Shown here piece after piece: positions 8,149 through 16,015 of a stretch of DNA of 37,106 bases. This DNA comes from Rhodospirillaceae bacterium (GTDB lineage Bacteria; Pseudomonadota; Alphaproteobacteria; Rhodospirillales; UBA2165). The position numbers and the translations under genes were made by a program. Each line of letters begins with the position of its first letter. The stretch's first letter is position 1. The stretch covers positions 1 through 37,106 of the forward strand of contig PBNV01000046.1 in NCBI GenBank assembly GCA_002723345.1, written 5' to 3'. The notes below the pieces were generated by a model, which saw nothing but the letters and a program-made list of their open reading frames with translations, ran no database searches and was not told where the DNA came from.

Positions 8149-9189
8149 CTAACGCCAAACGGCCTCGAACTCTATGGCCGCGCCCTCCCAGGAGCGCTGT
8201 CGCTGCGATGCGAGTGCCTCGCGATGAAGCGTCCTATAAATACCGCTGCCCGCGGACAATATTCCATGGGTTAAATTAACAAAGGCGGACTCATCAGGCG
8301 CAAGATAGCCGGTTTGGCCATTCCGCACTCGCCCTCGAGCTGCATCGGCATCCCCTCCAGCGGCATTGATCACCGCCGGCAACCCGCTAGCTTGTGATTC
8401 CGCGAGCGTCCCGCAATAAACCTCGTTGGCAATGATGGGATACAAGTGAACCTTGGCCCGCCGGTAAACGGTGGCCATTTCGGAATCTCCAAGTGGCCTT
8501 TTAACCTGTATTCCAGAATCTTTAGCAGCAAGAATATCCTCATAAACGGCAGCTATATTTTGGTCCGGCTGCGACGTCTCCATAGCCTTAGAAAGTATAA
8601 CAGAATAAATATGTAATTCAGCGTCTGAGCAGAGAGGTCTGATATTGTCCCTCCACATACGGATGATCGCCCGTAATCCATGAACGGGATGGGTTGTCGT
8701 GACAGCCAGCGGCGATGGTTCTTCATCATCGACCTCTTGCTCCAGAAACACGCGGGCAATAGCGGGTTCGATCACCTGGCCAGGGAATATCCGCCATGAC
8801 TTCCATCCGAGCCGCTGCGCCTCGCTCAAATATATCAATGCTGGGCGGTGTTTCTCCAGGAGTGCTCGGTTATGGGTATTGTCCAGCGCTTTGCACCCAC
8901 CCCACAACCATATCAGACATTTCTCGGCCTCTGCTTCTTCTAGCAGGCTCGGTTTCCGCATCGCAAACACGAGATCCTGCGACGGCGGCCGCGGCGCGTC
9001 CCAAGGGAGCCACGTTACACCGTTAATCTCCAAAATTTCTGTAATCTGGTTGACCACCACAACGTCATGACCGCGCGCGGCCATTGCTTCAGAGAGACCC
9101 ACGACGGCCTTCTCCGCGCTTCCCAGTGCTCGCTCATTCGGGGTCCGACCATCATAGGAAAACCCATCATCGAAAATCGTAACCTGCAT
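8149..9189 (-). CDS. glycosyltransferase, GT4-like; first gene of the operon
   Basis: The 346-residue product begins MQVTIFDDGFSYDGRTP. It contains LGSAEKAVVGLSEAMAARGH, LIWLWGGCKALDN and a C-terminal CGTLAESQASGLPAVINAAG, which resembles the GT4 donor-site EAxAxGxPxV pattern with Glu retained. A GQTGYLAPDES loop follows. It is similar in its opening and C-terminal region to the 5351-6388 gene. It is the most upstream gene of the minus-strand run and starts 94 bases from the divergent ygfZ-like gene, so the operon promoter should lie in 9190-9283. No strong Shine-Dalgarno is visible upstream of the ATG at 9189. Confidence 0.85.
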   Translation of the reverse strand: MQVTIFDDGFSYDGRTPNERALGSAEKAVVGLSEAMAARGHDVVVVNQITEILEINGVTWLPWDAPRPPSQDLVFAMRKPSLLEEAEAEKCLIWLWGGCKALDNTHNRALLEKHRPALIYLSEAQRLGWKSWRIFPGQVIEPAIARVFLEQEVDDEEPSPLAVTTTHPVHGLRAIIRMWRDNIRPLCSDAELHIYSVILSKAMETSQPDQNIAAVYEDILAAKDSGIQVKRPLGDSEMATVYRRAKVHLYPIIANEVYCGTLAESQASGLPAVINAAGGDADAARGRVRNGQTGYLAPDESAFVNLTHGILSAGSGIYRTLHREALASQRQRSWEGAAIEFEAVWR

Positions 9190-9283
9190 GGCCGTTGGTT
9201 ACAGAACGCTAGCCGAAATTGCAATAAAACAGCAGCCCGTCCTCAGGATTTGCTGCATGGGCCAAGAAGGTTATATTGGTTGC

Positions 9284-10165
9284 ATGACAGATCAATATGA
9301 CATTTGCCTGCCGGACCGCGCCATCTTGCGCGTCGGAGGCGCAGACGCAATTGATTTTCTCCAGGGCCTAGTTTCGGTCAATATGGAAAAGATTAGGGAC
9401 CAAAAAGCCGTGTATGGGGCGTTTCTTACACCTCAAGGCAAATACCTGCATGATTTTTTTGCAGTTGCCATGCAGGGGTCTGTTTACATGGATTGCGAGG
9501 CAAAGCGTATTGAGGACTTTCAGAAGCGTCTAAAACTATTCAAACTTCGCTCAAAAATTGATCTAGAGATCATGCTGGATTTACAGGCCCATGCGCTTAT
9601 CGGACAAGATGCATTAGAAACACTGGGGCTCCCAAGCACGGTCGGGAGCACGCAAGATATGACTAACGGCGTTATTTATACGGATCCTCGGCTGGTTGCC
9701 GCGGGTGCGAGGACAATAGTGTCTGTAGATGGCGCGTCCGCATTCTCTTCACTGGGATTTATCACCGGCGAGATGTCAAACTATGAACGACTGCGCCTGT
9801 CGCTCGGCCTGCCAAATGGCAGCCGCGACATGGAGGTCGAAAAAGCCACATTACTTGAAAGTGGGTTCGAAGAGCTCAATGGGGTGGATTTTGACAAAGG
9901 CTGCTATTTGGGTCAGGAGCTCACGGCTCGAACAAAATACAGAGGACTGGTAAAAAAACGTCTGATTCCAGTGCGCATCTACGGCGACCCGCCCGCGCCA
10001 GGAACTGAGATTACTCAAAACGGAAAGAATGCTGGTGAACTCCGCTCAACGGTCGATGATATAGGCATAGCACTGATCCGACTAGAAGCTCTGGAAAGCG
10101 GCGACCCGCTAACTGCGGGACAGGCAACAATTTCGCCGCAGAAACCGGAGTGGGCTAATTTTTAA
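9284..10165 (+). CDS. ygfZ: YgfZ/GcvT-like folate-binding protein
   Basis: This is a 293-residue aminomethyltransferase-fold protein. It contains the YgfZ signature KGCYLGQELTART with Cys207. The N-terminal block LRVGGADAIDFLQGLVSVN and GAFLTPQGKYLHDFF are also typical of the family. YgfZ proteins bind tetrahydrofolate and support assembly or repair of certain Fe-S enzymes, including the tRNA-thiolating MiaB. I start at the ATG at 9284 (MTDQYDICLPDRA); AGAAGG lies about 13 bases upstream, a somewhat long spacing, and an ATG at 9257 would add nine residues. A longer frame to 9188 overlaps the divergent gene start and is unlikely. The methyltransferase downstream may be co-transcribed. Confidence 0.92.
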   Translation: MTDQYDICLPDRAILRVGGADAIDFLQGLVSVNMEKIRDQKAVYGAFLTPQGKYLHDFFAVAMQGSVYMDCEAKRIEDFQKRLKLFKLRSKIDLEIMLDLQAHALIGQDALETLGLPSTVGSTQDMTNGVIYTDPRLVAAGARTIVSVDGASAFSSLGFITGEMSNYERLRLSLGLPNGSRDMEVEKATLLESGFEELNGVDFDKGCYLGQELTARTKYRGLVKKRLIPVRIYGDPPAPGTEITQNGKNAGELRSTVDDIGIALIRLEALESGDPLTAGQATISPQKPEWANF

Positions 10166-10244
10166 TAACCGCCCTTCGCAGAGCAGGAGCCTCCCTCACA
10201 ACAAAAAACTTCTCGAACCGGTAGCCCGCGTCTTCAGCCGGGCC

Positions 10245-10823
10245 GTGAAAACATATGGTTCAGAACCCAAAGCCGCTGCTTGGCGTGATAGGGAGCGGCA
10301 ACTTCGTCGTTTTCAGATCTTTGCGGGGCTATTCGAAATCGTCTCGGCAGACACAGGGTTCAGCGTCAACGATCTGGGTTGCGGGTACGGCGCCATGTTC
10401 GAAGCCTACCAAGATCTTCCAGCTTTTAGAAACGCTCAATATTACGGCTATGATATCAGTGCTGGAATGTTACAACAGGCGCGCGCCAATATTTCCGATC
10501 CTCGAGCCGTATGGATCCACAGCCATGAGGCCACCCACCGCGCCGATTTTTCGTTGGTCTCCGGCACCTACAACCTCAACATGAACGCTGATGGGGATCT
10601 TTGGCGCCAATATGTCGAGGAGAACCTGCTTCAGCTCTGGTCCAAGACACGTGTGGCCCTAGGTTTTAACATGTTAAGTGCTCTCGCACCCAAACGCCTA
10701 AAAAACCTTTACTACGCTGATCCGGATTACTTTCTCGCTTTTTGCCGCACGCAAATGGGTGGTCGGGTACGGCTGGTTGACCGCCTCGCGCCAGAGGAAT
10801 TTGTAGTTTTTATCATGCGTTAA
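10245..10823 (+). CDS. class I SAM-dependent methyltransferase
   Basis: The product contains the SAM-binding motif I, VNDLGCGYGAMFEAY, and a typical AQYYGYDISAGMLQQAR acidic-loop segment, so it is a Rossmann-fold methyltransferase of unknown substrate. The only ATG/GTG/TTG start in frame is the GTG at 10245, giving 192 residues, but no Shine-Dalgarno precedes it. The frame is open upstream and reads KKLLEPVARVFSRAV just before this GTG, which looks like a coding N-terminus. An ATT codon at 10158 has GGAG seven bases upstream and would overlap the ygfZ stop. The true protein may therefore be 29 residues longer with a rare AUU start. Confidence 0.85.
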   Translation: MKTYGSEPKAAAWRDRERQLRRFQIFAGLFEIVSADTGFSVNDLGCGYGAMFEAYQDLPAFRNAQYYGYDISAGMLQQARANISDPRAVWIHSHEATHRADFSLVSGTYNLNMNADGDLWRQYVEENLLQLWSKTRVALGFNMLSALAPKRLKNLYYADPDYFLAFCRTQMGGRVRLVDRLAPEEFVVFIMR

Positions 10824-10841
10824 CCCATTTTTTAGATTGCA

Positions 10842-10861
10842 CGGTGCAGCCCGGCACACCG
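10842..10861. other. hairpin between convergent genes
   Basis: CGGTGC (10842-10847) can pair with GCACACCG (10854-10861) with a two-base bulge and a six-base loop. It lies between the methyltransferase stop and the convergent TauE/SafE stop. Neither side has a clear T-tract after the stem, so calling it a terminator would be speculative. Confidence 0.25.
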
Positions 10862-10881
10862 CCAAAATAGAAAAAACCAGC

Positions 10882-11625
10882 CTAGAAAATGGCCACCATA
10901 CACCCCAGGGTGATTAGCATAATCAGAGAGAACTTCCTGAAAAAGTCTCCTGGGAGAATGCTAAACAAAGACGCTCCCAACCAGGCTCCCGCCATCTGCG
11001 CAGGCGCGACAATGAGGCCTCGGGCTGCCACGGGGCCTGTGACCCCTCCGCCGACCGCGACCGCGACAAAAGCTCCGATGCAAACGATGGCCACAGCAAT
11101 AAGGATATTGGCCTTTTGCTGGTCTGGCGGGTCTGGCTTGGAGAGAACGTAGAGAACGAGCGGGGGGCCGCCCAGTCCGGCAAACCCATTAATGGTGCCG
11201 CACATCACACCCGCCACGGTCGCGGGCACGACCCCGCGCGGCCCTGCATAACTCCACCCGATCAACTGAACCAGAGCGGCCCCAATGATAAGAAAACCAA
11301 TGATGCGGATTACCAGGGTTGGGTCCAATAGAAACAGAAGATACGTGCCCCCCGGAATGCTCACGGCAATTGCGATGAACATAGGCGTCATTTCGCGCCA
11401 GTCGACGCGTCGAATCGCCCAGGGGAACAGCTGAACCGATACCATTATGCCGCCCATAAGAATGATCGCGAGGGCATAGACGGGCCCATAGAGCACACTC
11501 ATGAGCGGCATCATCACCATAGCGCCCCCCCAACCAGTGTAGCCATGCATTAGGCCACCCAATAGCCCGATACCGACGGCCCCAAGCAGGTCGATCGTGA
11601 GGATGGATTGGAAAAGCTCGATCAC
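10882..11625 (-). CDS. sulfite exporter TauE/SafE family permease (second of tandem pair)
   Basis: This is a 247-residue, strongly hydrophobic protein with about eight predicted membrane segments. It has the family's repeated glycine-rich signatures: GLLGGLMHGYTGWGGAMVMMP in the first half and GTINGFAGLGGPPLVLYVL in the second. TauE/SafE proteins are thought to move sulfite, sulfoacetate or other small organic anions across the inner membrane. The GTG start at 11625 follows the upstream paralogue's TAA with no gap (TAAGTG), with GGTGG six bases before it, so the two are co-translated. The substrate is unknown. Proximity to hpd might suggest an aromatic or organic acid, but this is weak. Confidence 0.9.
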   Translation of the reverse strand: MIELFQSILTIDLLGAVGIGLLGGLMHGYTGWGGAMVMMPLMSVLYGPVYALAIILMGGIMVSVQLFPWAIRRVDWREMTPMFIAIAVSIPGGTYLLFLLDPTLVIRIIGFLIIGAALVQLIGWSYAGPRGVVPATVAGVMCGTINGFAGLGGPPLVLYVLSKPDPPDQQKANILIAVAIVCIGAFVAVAVGGGVTGPVAARGLIVAPAQMAGAWLGASLFSILPGDFFRKFSLIMLITLGCMVAIF

Positions 11626-12381
11626 TTAGGCCACCATTACAGAAATACCAGCAAACATAAGCGTCCACAGCGACATTCGCCGGAAAAGGTGGTCCGGGGC
11701 GAGGTAAAAAAGCTTTTCCCCCACCTTCGCGCCGATGACCTGGATTGGAGTGATCAGAATACCCCGGACGACAATCTCCGGTGATAGTACATCGTTCCAA
11801 ATGAGTGAAGCGAGCAATGCCCCCATCACCGTGACGGAGATCATCACTATGCCCGATCTCTGGACGGCGGCTGTGTCACCTGAGGCAAGGATATAGACGA
11901 CCGCTGGCGGTCCACCAATTCCAGAAAACCCGGTCAACCAGCCACATAGTCCGCCACTAATTGCCCCCATCACTGGGTTCCGAGGACCCCTATAAATCCA
12001 ACCGAAATAAAGAATGATTGTGGCAGAGATAACACTGACACCGATCACGCGTTTGATGATAATCGGATCGAAGTAAAATAGGAAGATCATCCCAATTGGC
12101 ACGGCAACCATCAGCGCTACAATCATGGGCCCAACCTCAGGCCAGTTTGTCTCCCTCGCTGCCCTCAAGCCAATAGGCAATGACGCGAGAAACGTACTGA
12201 TCCCCATAAGTCCCAGTGCCGTCACTGGGCCATATAAGATGGCCATCAAGGGCATCATCACCAATGCTCCACCGAAACCCGTGAAGCCGAGCACTAGGCC
12301 CGCGAGCGCCGCGATCGCAAACGCCCAGTAGAGATCTGCAGCCCAGACACTCGTTAGGGTCGCGGCAAATTGATCCAACAT
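11626..12381 (-). CDS. sulfite exporter TauE/SafE family permease (first of tandem pair)
   Basis: This 251-residue membrane protein is related to its downstream neighbour. The duplicated motif appears as LVLGFTGFGGALVMMPLMAILYG and GWLTGFSGIGGPPAVVYIL, split across two hydrophobic halves. Both copies share the phrase GG-A-VMMPLM-LYGPV, which supports a tandem duplication followed by divergence. The two could act as a heteromer or as two separate permeases. The ATG at 12381 has no strong Shine-Dalgarno. It lies 157 bases downstream of hpd on the same strand, with a stem-loop in that gap, so it may be read from the hpd promoter at reduced level or from its own. Confidence 0.9.
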   Translation of the reverse strand: MLDQFAATLTSVWAADLYWAFAIAALAGLVLGFTGFGGALVMMPLMAILYGPVTALGLMGISTFLASLPIGLRAARETNWPEVGPMIVALMVAVPIGMIFLFYFDPIIIKRVIGVSVISATIILYFGWIYRGPRNPVMGAISGGLCGWLTGFSGIGGPPAVVYILASGDTAAVQRSGIVMISVTVMGALLASLIWNDVLSPEIVVRGILITPIQVIGAKVGEKLFYLAPDHLFRRMSLWTLMFAGISVMVA

Positions 12382-12495
12382 GGTTTGGGATTACCCTGCC
12401 CAGCTAAGATTGTCCCGCAGTAATATTCCACGAGCGCTCTCGAAGAGACAGAGAATTTGAGTTAATCCGGACTAATCGTCACCATTTTTTCTTCC

Positions 12496-12522
12496 AGCAA
12501 GATTATTGAGGCTAATCTTGCT
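12496..12522 (-). other. stem-loop in the hpd 3' region
   Basis: A perfect 10-base inverted repeat, AGCAAGATTA (12496-12505) and TAATCTTGCT (12513-12522), encloses a seven-base loop, 16 bases after the hpd stop. In the hpd transcript it is followed by an A-rich rather than T-rich tract, so it is not a classic intrinsic terminator. It may be an mRNA-stabilising or attenuating hairpin between hpd and the TauE/SafE pair. Confidence 0.45.
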
Positions 12523-12538
12523 CCCTCTTGCCACCAGT

Positions 12539-13696
12539 TCACAGAACCCCGCGCTTCATTTGATCTGCCTCTATGGAGTCAAAGAGTGCTTGGAAGTTAC
12601 CCTCTCCAAATCCATCATCTCCTTTGCGCTGAATGACCTCGAAGAAAATAGGACCGATGACCGTTTGTGTGAAGATTTGCAGTAGGACTCCAGCTTTATC
12701 GCCTTTCTCTTGAACGGGAGCACCATCAATGAGGATACCACGCGATTGTAGCCACCCGATATTCTCTTCGTGGTGGGGCAAGCGATCATCAACCTGATGG
12801 AAGTACGTGTCCGGTGGCGCAGGCATAAACTCAACACCGTTGGCTAGAAGCTGGTCCACTGTGGAATAAATGTCCTCGGTGGCAAGCGCGATATGCTGAA
12901 TGCCCTCGCCTTTGTAGGCCTCGAGATATTCATGAATCTGGGATTTATCATCCGCCGATTCATTTATGGGAATTCGAATTTTTCCACAGGGGCTCGTCAT
13001 GGCCCGAGACTTGAGGCCCGTCTGTTTACCTTCAATGTCGAAAAAACGAATCTCTCTAAAATTAAAAAGCTTCTCATAAAAACCAGCCCATTCATCTAAC
13101 CGGCCGCGGTAAACATTGTGGGTCAAATGGTCAATCTCTGTAAAACCGACGCCTGACGGCGTCTGACAGGCGCCCTCAATGGGCACGAAATCCACATCAT
13201 AGATGGTCGCGTTTTTGTACCGGTCAACAAGATAAATAAGACTGCCACCAATGCCCTCGATTGCAGGTATTCGCAGTTCCATAGGCCCGGCCCCGCTCTC
13301 CACGGGTTTGCCCCCGAGGGATATGGCCCTCTCAAAGGCGTGAGCCGCGTCATGGACCCGGAACGCCATGGCGCAGACAGACGGCCCATGGAGCTTGGCA
13401 AAGGCCTGTGCAAAACTCTCCTTTTCCCCATTAATGAGAAAATTTACCCCCCCTTGGCTATAAAGCGTGACGTCCTTCGAGCGATGCCGTGCGATAGGGC
13501 TGAACCCTAGCATCTCAAAAAGCTGACGAAGTAACCTCGGATCTGGTGCAGTGTATTCGACAAACTCGAAGCCATCCGTGCCCATTGGATTGACGATTCT
13601 TTCGTCCAAGAGAGCCTCCTCGAATTCACCCCGAGCTGGACCAGGAGACTTGTCTAGTGAATGCTCAGTTAACGGATATACAGCATTGTCAGTCAT
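12539..13696 (-). CDS. hpd: 4-hydroxyphenylpyruvate dioxygenase
   Basis: This 385-residue enzyme converts 4-hydroxyphenylpyruvate to homogentisate, the second step of tyrosine breakdown. The non-haem iron triad is visible: His190 in FTEIDHLTHNV, His268 in GIQHIAL and Glu353 in IGPIFFEVIQRKGDDGFG. The C-terminal GDDGFGEGNFQALFDSIE is diagnostic of true HPPD rather than hydroxymandelate synthase. The ATG at 13696 has AGGAG six bases upstream. The N-terminus is slightly longer than average. It is transcribed away from an Lrp/AsnC regulator across a 131-base gap, the usual arrangement for local control by an amino-acid-sensing regulator. No homogentisate dioxygenase gene is in the window. Confidence 0.96.
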   Translation of the reverse strand: MTDNAVYPLTEHSLDKSPGPARGEFEEALLDERIVNPMGTDGFEFVEYTAPDPRLLRQLFEMLGFSPIARHRSKDVTLYSQGGVNFLINGEKESFAQAFAKLHGPSVCAMAFRVHDAAHAFERAISLGGKPVESGAGPMELRIPAIEGIGGSLIYLVDRYKNATIYDVDFVPIEGACQTPSGVGFTEIDHLTHNVYRGRLDEWAGFYEKLFNFREIRFFDIEGKQTGLKSRAMTSPCGKIRIPINESADDKSQIHEYLEAYKGEGIQHIALATEDIYSTVDQLLANGVEFMPAPPDTYFHQVDDRLPHHEENIGWLQSRGILIDGAPVQEKGDKAGVLLQIFTQTVIGPIFFEVIQRKGDDGFGEGNFQALFDSIEADQMKRGVL

Positions 13697-13757
13697 TCGC
13701 GTCTCCTATTGGGTTTAGCTCAAATTTGCATGATCATGATCGGTCTTTCTTGAGTCT

Positions 13758-13810
13758 ATAACTTATCTTTATTGGACTAGATTCCGGTAAAAATGACTAT
13801 TATAAGTTAT
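13758..13810. promoter_or_regulatory. candidate Lrp-type operator, spaced inverted repeat in the hpd/lrp divergent region
   Basis: ATAACTTAT (13758-13766) and its exact inverse ATAAGTTAT (13802-13810) lie 44 bases apart centre to centre, about four helical turns, in the AT-rich gap between hpd and the regulator. The second copy lies just before the regulator's start at 13828. A separate palindrome, CATGATCATG, lies at 13729-13738. Lrp/AsnC proteins often bind multiple phased AT-rich sites. Assignment to this regulator is inference. Confidence 0.4.
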
Positions 13811-13827
13811 TTTTTGGATAAATATGC

Positions 13828-14292
13828 ATGAATATTTCACTCGACAAAAAAGACCGCCAGCTCTTGGATGTGCTCCAGGAGGAAGGTCGCATGAGTCAGA
13901 TCGATCTCGCAGACCGGGTAGCCCTGTCGCCGTCTCAATGTGGCAGACGCGTCAGGCGGCTAGAAGAGGCTGGCATCATTCATGGCTATACAGCTGTATT
14001 GGACACGGCTTCGACAGGGCTGTCAGTGGTAGCTTTTGTAATGGTCTCTTTGGAAAAGCATGGAAGAGAAGAGGCCGCTGATTTTTCCCGCGCGGTTGAG
14101 GGCCGCTCAAACGTTCTTGAGTGCTGGTCCATCTCCGGCGACGACGACTACATGCTACGAGTTGTGGCCACGGACTTGAGAGAACTCTCCGATTGGATGA
14201 TGCATGATCTGCTGGCCATTGAAAATGTCGCTAAAGTTCATTCCATTATCGCCCTAGACAAGGTGAAATATACCACGAAACTACCGACGTAG
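13828..14292 (+). CDS. Lrp/AsnC family transcriptional regulator
   Basis: The 154-residue protein has the standard two-domain layout. An N-terminal winged helix-turn-helix (LDKKDRQLLDVLQEEGRMS, then IDLADRVALSPSQCGRRVRR, about residues 5-48) precedes a C-terminal RAM ligand-binding domain. The latter contains ECWSISGDDDYMLRVVATDL (about residues 92-111) and a final VHSIIALDKVKYTT. The ATG at 13828 (MNISLDKKDRQ) matches the family's usual start, and GGA lies about 9 bases upstream; an out-of-frame ATG four bases earlier is ignored. Divergent placement from hpd suggests control of tyrosine catabolism, probably in response to tyrosine, phenylalanine or a derived keto acid, plus autoregulation. 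Confidence 0.93.
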   Translation: MNISLDKKDRQLLDVLQEEGRMSQIDLADRVALSPSQCGRRVRRLEEAGIIHGYTAVLDTASTGLSVVAFVMVSLEKHGREEAADFSRAVEGRSNVLECWSISGDDDYMLRVVATDLRELSDWMMHDLLAIENVAKVHSIIALDKVKYTTKLPT

Positions 14293-14415
14293 GCTCTACG
14301 ATAGACGACACCTCTTGGATCAATTCCCGGCCGGCCGGAGTTGGGGATAGTCAATGGTTGAAATGTTGGTGCGCAGCCAATTTATTTTGGTATTCTGGCT
14401 AAACTGGAGGAAAAT

Positions 14416-15300
14416 ATGGGACATGTGACCACCAAAGACGAGGTAAACCTCTATTTTGAAGAGTCTGGCACGGGTACCCCGGTCATCTTTATTCATGAAT
14501 ATGCCGGCGACTACAGAAGTTGGGAGCCGCAGGTACGCTACTTTTCAAGACGCTATCGCTGCATCACATATAACGCGCGCGGCTATCCGCCGTCAGACGT
14601 ACCAGAAAATCCGGATGCATATGGGCAGGACGTGGCGCGGACAGATGCCCTCGCCATCCTTGATCATCTCGGCATTGACAGAGCCCATATCGTAGGATTG
14701 TCAATGGGTGGGTTTGCCGCGCTTCATTTTGGATTTCACCATGCGGACAGAGCGCATTCGCTCGTTGTCGCTGGTTGCGGATATGGGGCGGAGCCGGATA
14801 AACGGGCCCAGTTCAAAACGGAGGCAAACGCAACTGCAGACGGGATCGAACGCGATACCATGGCCGTATATGGCCAGGTTTACGGCACGGGGCCTGCCAG
14901 GGTGCAGTACCAAAACAAAGATCCACGGGGCTTCAACGAATTCATTGATCAACTCTGTGAACATTCAACCTTGGGGTCCGCCAATACAATGCGAGGCGTC
15001 CAGGCGAGCCGACCATCACTTTACGACCTTCAGGACCAGATGCGAAAACTTGTCGTGCCAACCCTCATCGTGAATGGCGACGAAGATGATCCATGCCTCG
15101 CACCGGGCATGATGATGAAAAGCTTGATCCAAAGTTCGGCACATGTCGTTCTGCCGCGAACAGGGCACGCCACTAATCTTGAAGAACCGGCACTTTTTAA
15201 TATGTTCCTGGATAATTTCTTCCATCAAGTAGAGGCTGGCAAATGGGCCCTGCGGGACCCTCGTTCCATTACCAGCAGCATCTTGAGCGACGCTACCTGA
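14416..15300 (+). CDS. alpha/beta hydrolase
   Basis: This 294-residue single-domain alpha/beta hydrolase has all expected elements: the oxyanion region FIHEYAGDYRSWEPQ, the nucleophile elbow GLSMGG with Ser96, an acid in GDEDDPC (Asp224 or Asp225) and the catalytic His251 in RTGHATNLEEP. The ATG at 14416 is preceded by GGAGG at about six bases. Such enzymes cleave esters, lactones or C-C bonds of aromatic meta-cleavage products, and the nearby Rieske and flavin oxygenases make a catabolic role plausible. The HEYAG variant (rather than HG) resembles hydrolases often annotated as 3-oxoadipate enol-lactonase-like. Substrate is unproven. Confidence 0.9.
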   Translation: MGHVTTKDEVNLYFEESGTGTPVIFIHEYAGDYRSWEPQVRYFSRRYRCITYNARGYPPSDVPENPDAYGQDVARTDALAILDHLGIDRAHIVGLSMGGFAALHFGFHHADRAHSLVVAGCGYGAEPDKRAQFKTEANATADGIERDTMAVYGQVYGTGPARVQYQNKDPRGFNEFIDQLCEHSTLGSANTMRGVQASRPSLYDLQDQMRKLVVPTLIVNGDEDDPCLAPGMMMKSLIQSSAHVVLPRTGHATNLEEPALFNMFLDNFFHQVEAGKWALRDPRSITSSILSDAT

Positions 15301-15385
15301 CCAGGAACCCCGAATGATCGCTCCAGTTTCTCTAGCATAAACGCAGTAACTACTCGCTTTTTCAAAACGACACTAAAGAACAACG

Positions 15386-15410
15386 CCAGGCTCACTGTTT
15401 GAGCACCTGG
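15386..15410 (-). terminator. possible terminator hairpin downstream of the Rieske dioxygenase genes
   Basis: CCAGG plus CTCA (15386-15394) can pair with TGAG plus CCTGG (15400-15410) with a two-base bulge and five-base loop. Read on the minus strand, the direction of the dioxygenase genes, the stem is followed by a T-rich GTTGTTCTTT. The T-tract is interrupted, so this is tentative. Confidence 0.35.
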
Positions 15411-15490
15411 GCTCCAGTTGCAGATCCTTTTGTGTGCAAACAGCTTACATCTGCCAAGAACGAAGCACTCGCTGGCGGCTCTGAGGCTAC

Positions 15491-16015
15491 CTAGAACGGA
15501 ATTGCCAACAGTGTATCGATCTTATGGGAGTCCAAAACCACTGTTTTAGACGAAAATTTCAGGTCGCCCTCAGACAAAACGATATTGTCCAGGTAGACAC
15601 CGGACGCAAACAACATTGAGTCACCGGTATGCATGATGCGGATGACACAGAAGCTGGTCTCCGACACAATATCTGTCTCGGACGCGGTCAAAATTAGCGG
15701 CGCCGAAATAATATGACGATAGCCATGGCCTTCGTATATGTTGGCTTGCCTCGTAGATGTGATGCGGTCGACCATCATTTTCTTAGAGTTACAATAAATA
15801 ATCCCAAGGGGCAGGTCGTCCGCAGCGTCGGCTTTCGAGGTGATACGGTAAGTTGCATCATCGGTGAAAAACGTTGGCCAATCCTCTAACCGGTCATTAT
15901 CCAGCGCCGCGCTATAGCGCGCGTGAAGATCCACTAACCTAATGAGCGTCTCCCGCCTTGTCTCTCCCAAGACCAAGTCTTTTATATTCCCATCAACGAG
16001 CGGTACTTTTTCCAA
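15491..16015 (-). CDS. aromatic-ring-hydroxylating dioxygenase beta subunit
   Basis: This is a small NTF2/SnoaL-fold subunit of up to 174 residues. It contains LHARYSAALDNDRLEDWPTFFTDDATYRITSKA, the conserved 'LD...W...F..D..Y' pattern of ring-hydroxylating dioxygenase beta subunits, and a C-terminal half with DRITSTRQANIYEGHGYRHI. It is structural and packs with the alpha subunit in an alpha3beta3 hexamer. The start is uncertain: the frame opens at a TTG at 16015, inside the 3' end of the alpha gene (34-base overlap). TTG codons at 15976 or 15970 would remove the overlap. No ATG is near the expected N-terminus. Confidence 0.85.
   Translation of the reverse strand: MEKVPLVDGNIKDLVLGETRRETLIRLVDLHARYSAALDNDRLEDWPTFFTDDATYRITSKADAADDLPLGIIYCNSKKMMVDRITSTRQANIYEGHGYRHIISAPLILTASETDIVSETSFCVIRIMHTGDSMLFASGVYLDNIVLSEGDLKFSSKTVVLDSHKIDTLLAIPF

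Noticed and set aside
11189..11800. 203-codon minus-strand frame spanning both TauE/SafE genes
   Set aside because: It is an out-of-phase shadow of two well-supported membrane protein genes and shows no hydrophobic pattern or motif.
14327..14338. CCGGCCGGCCGG palindrome after the Lrp gene
   Set aside because: A simple GC tandem repeat in a short intergenic region; no terminator tract or known site pattern.
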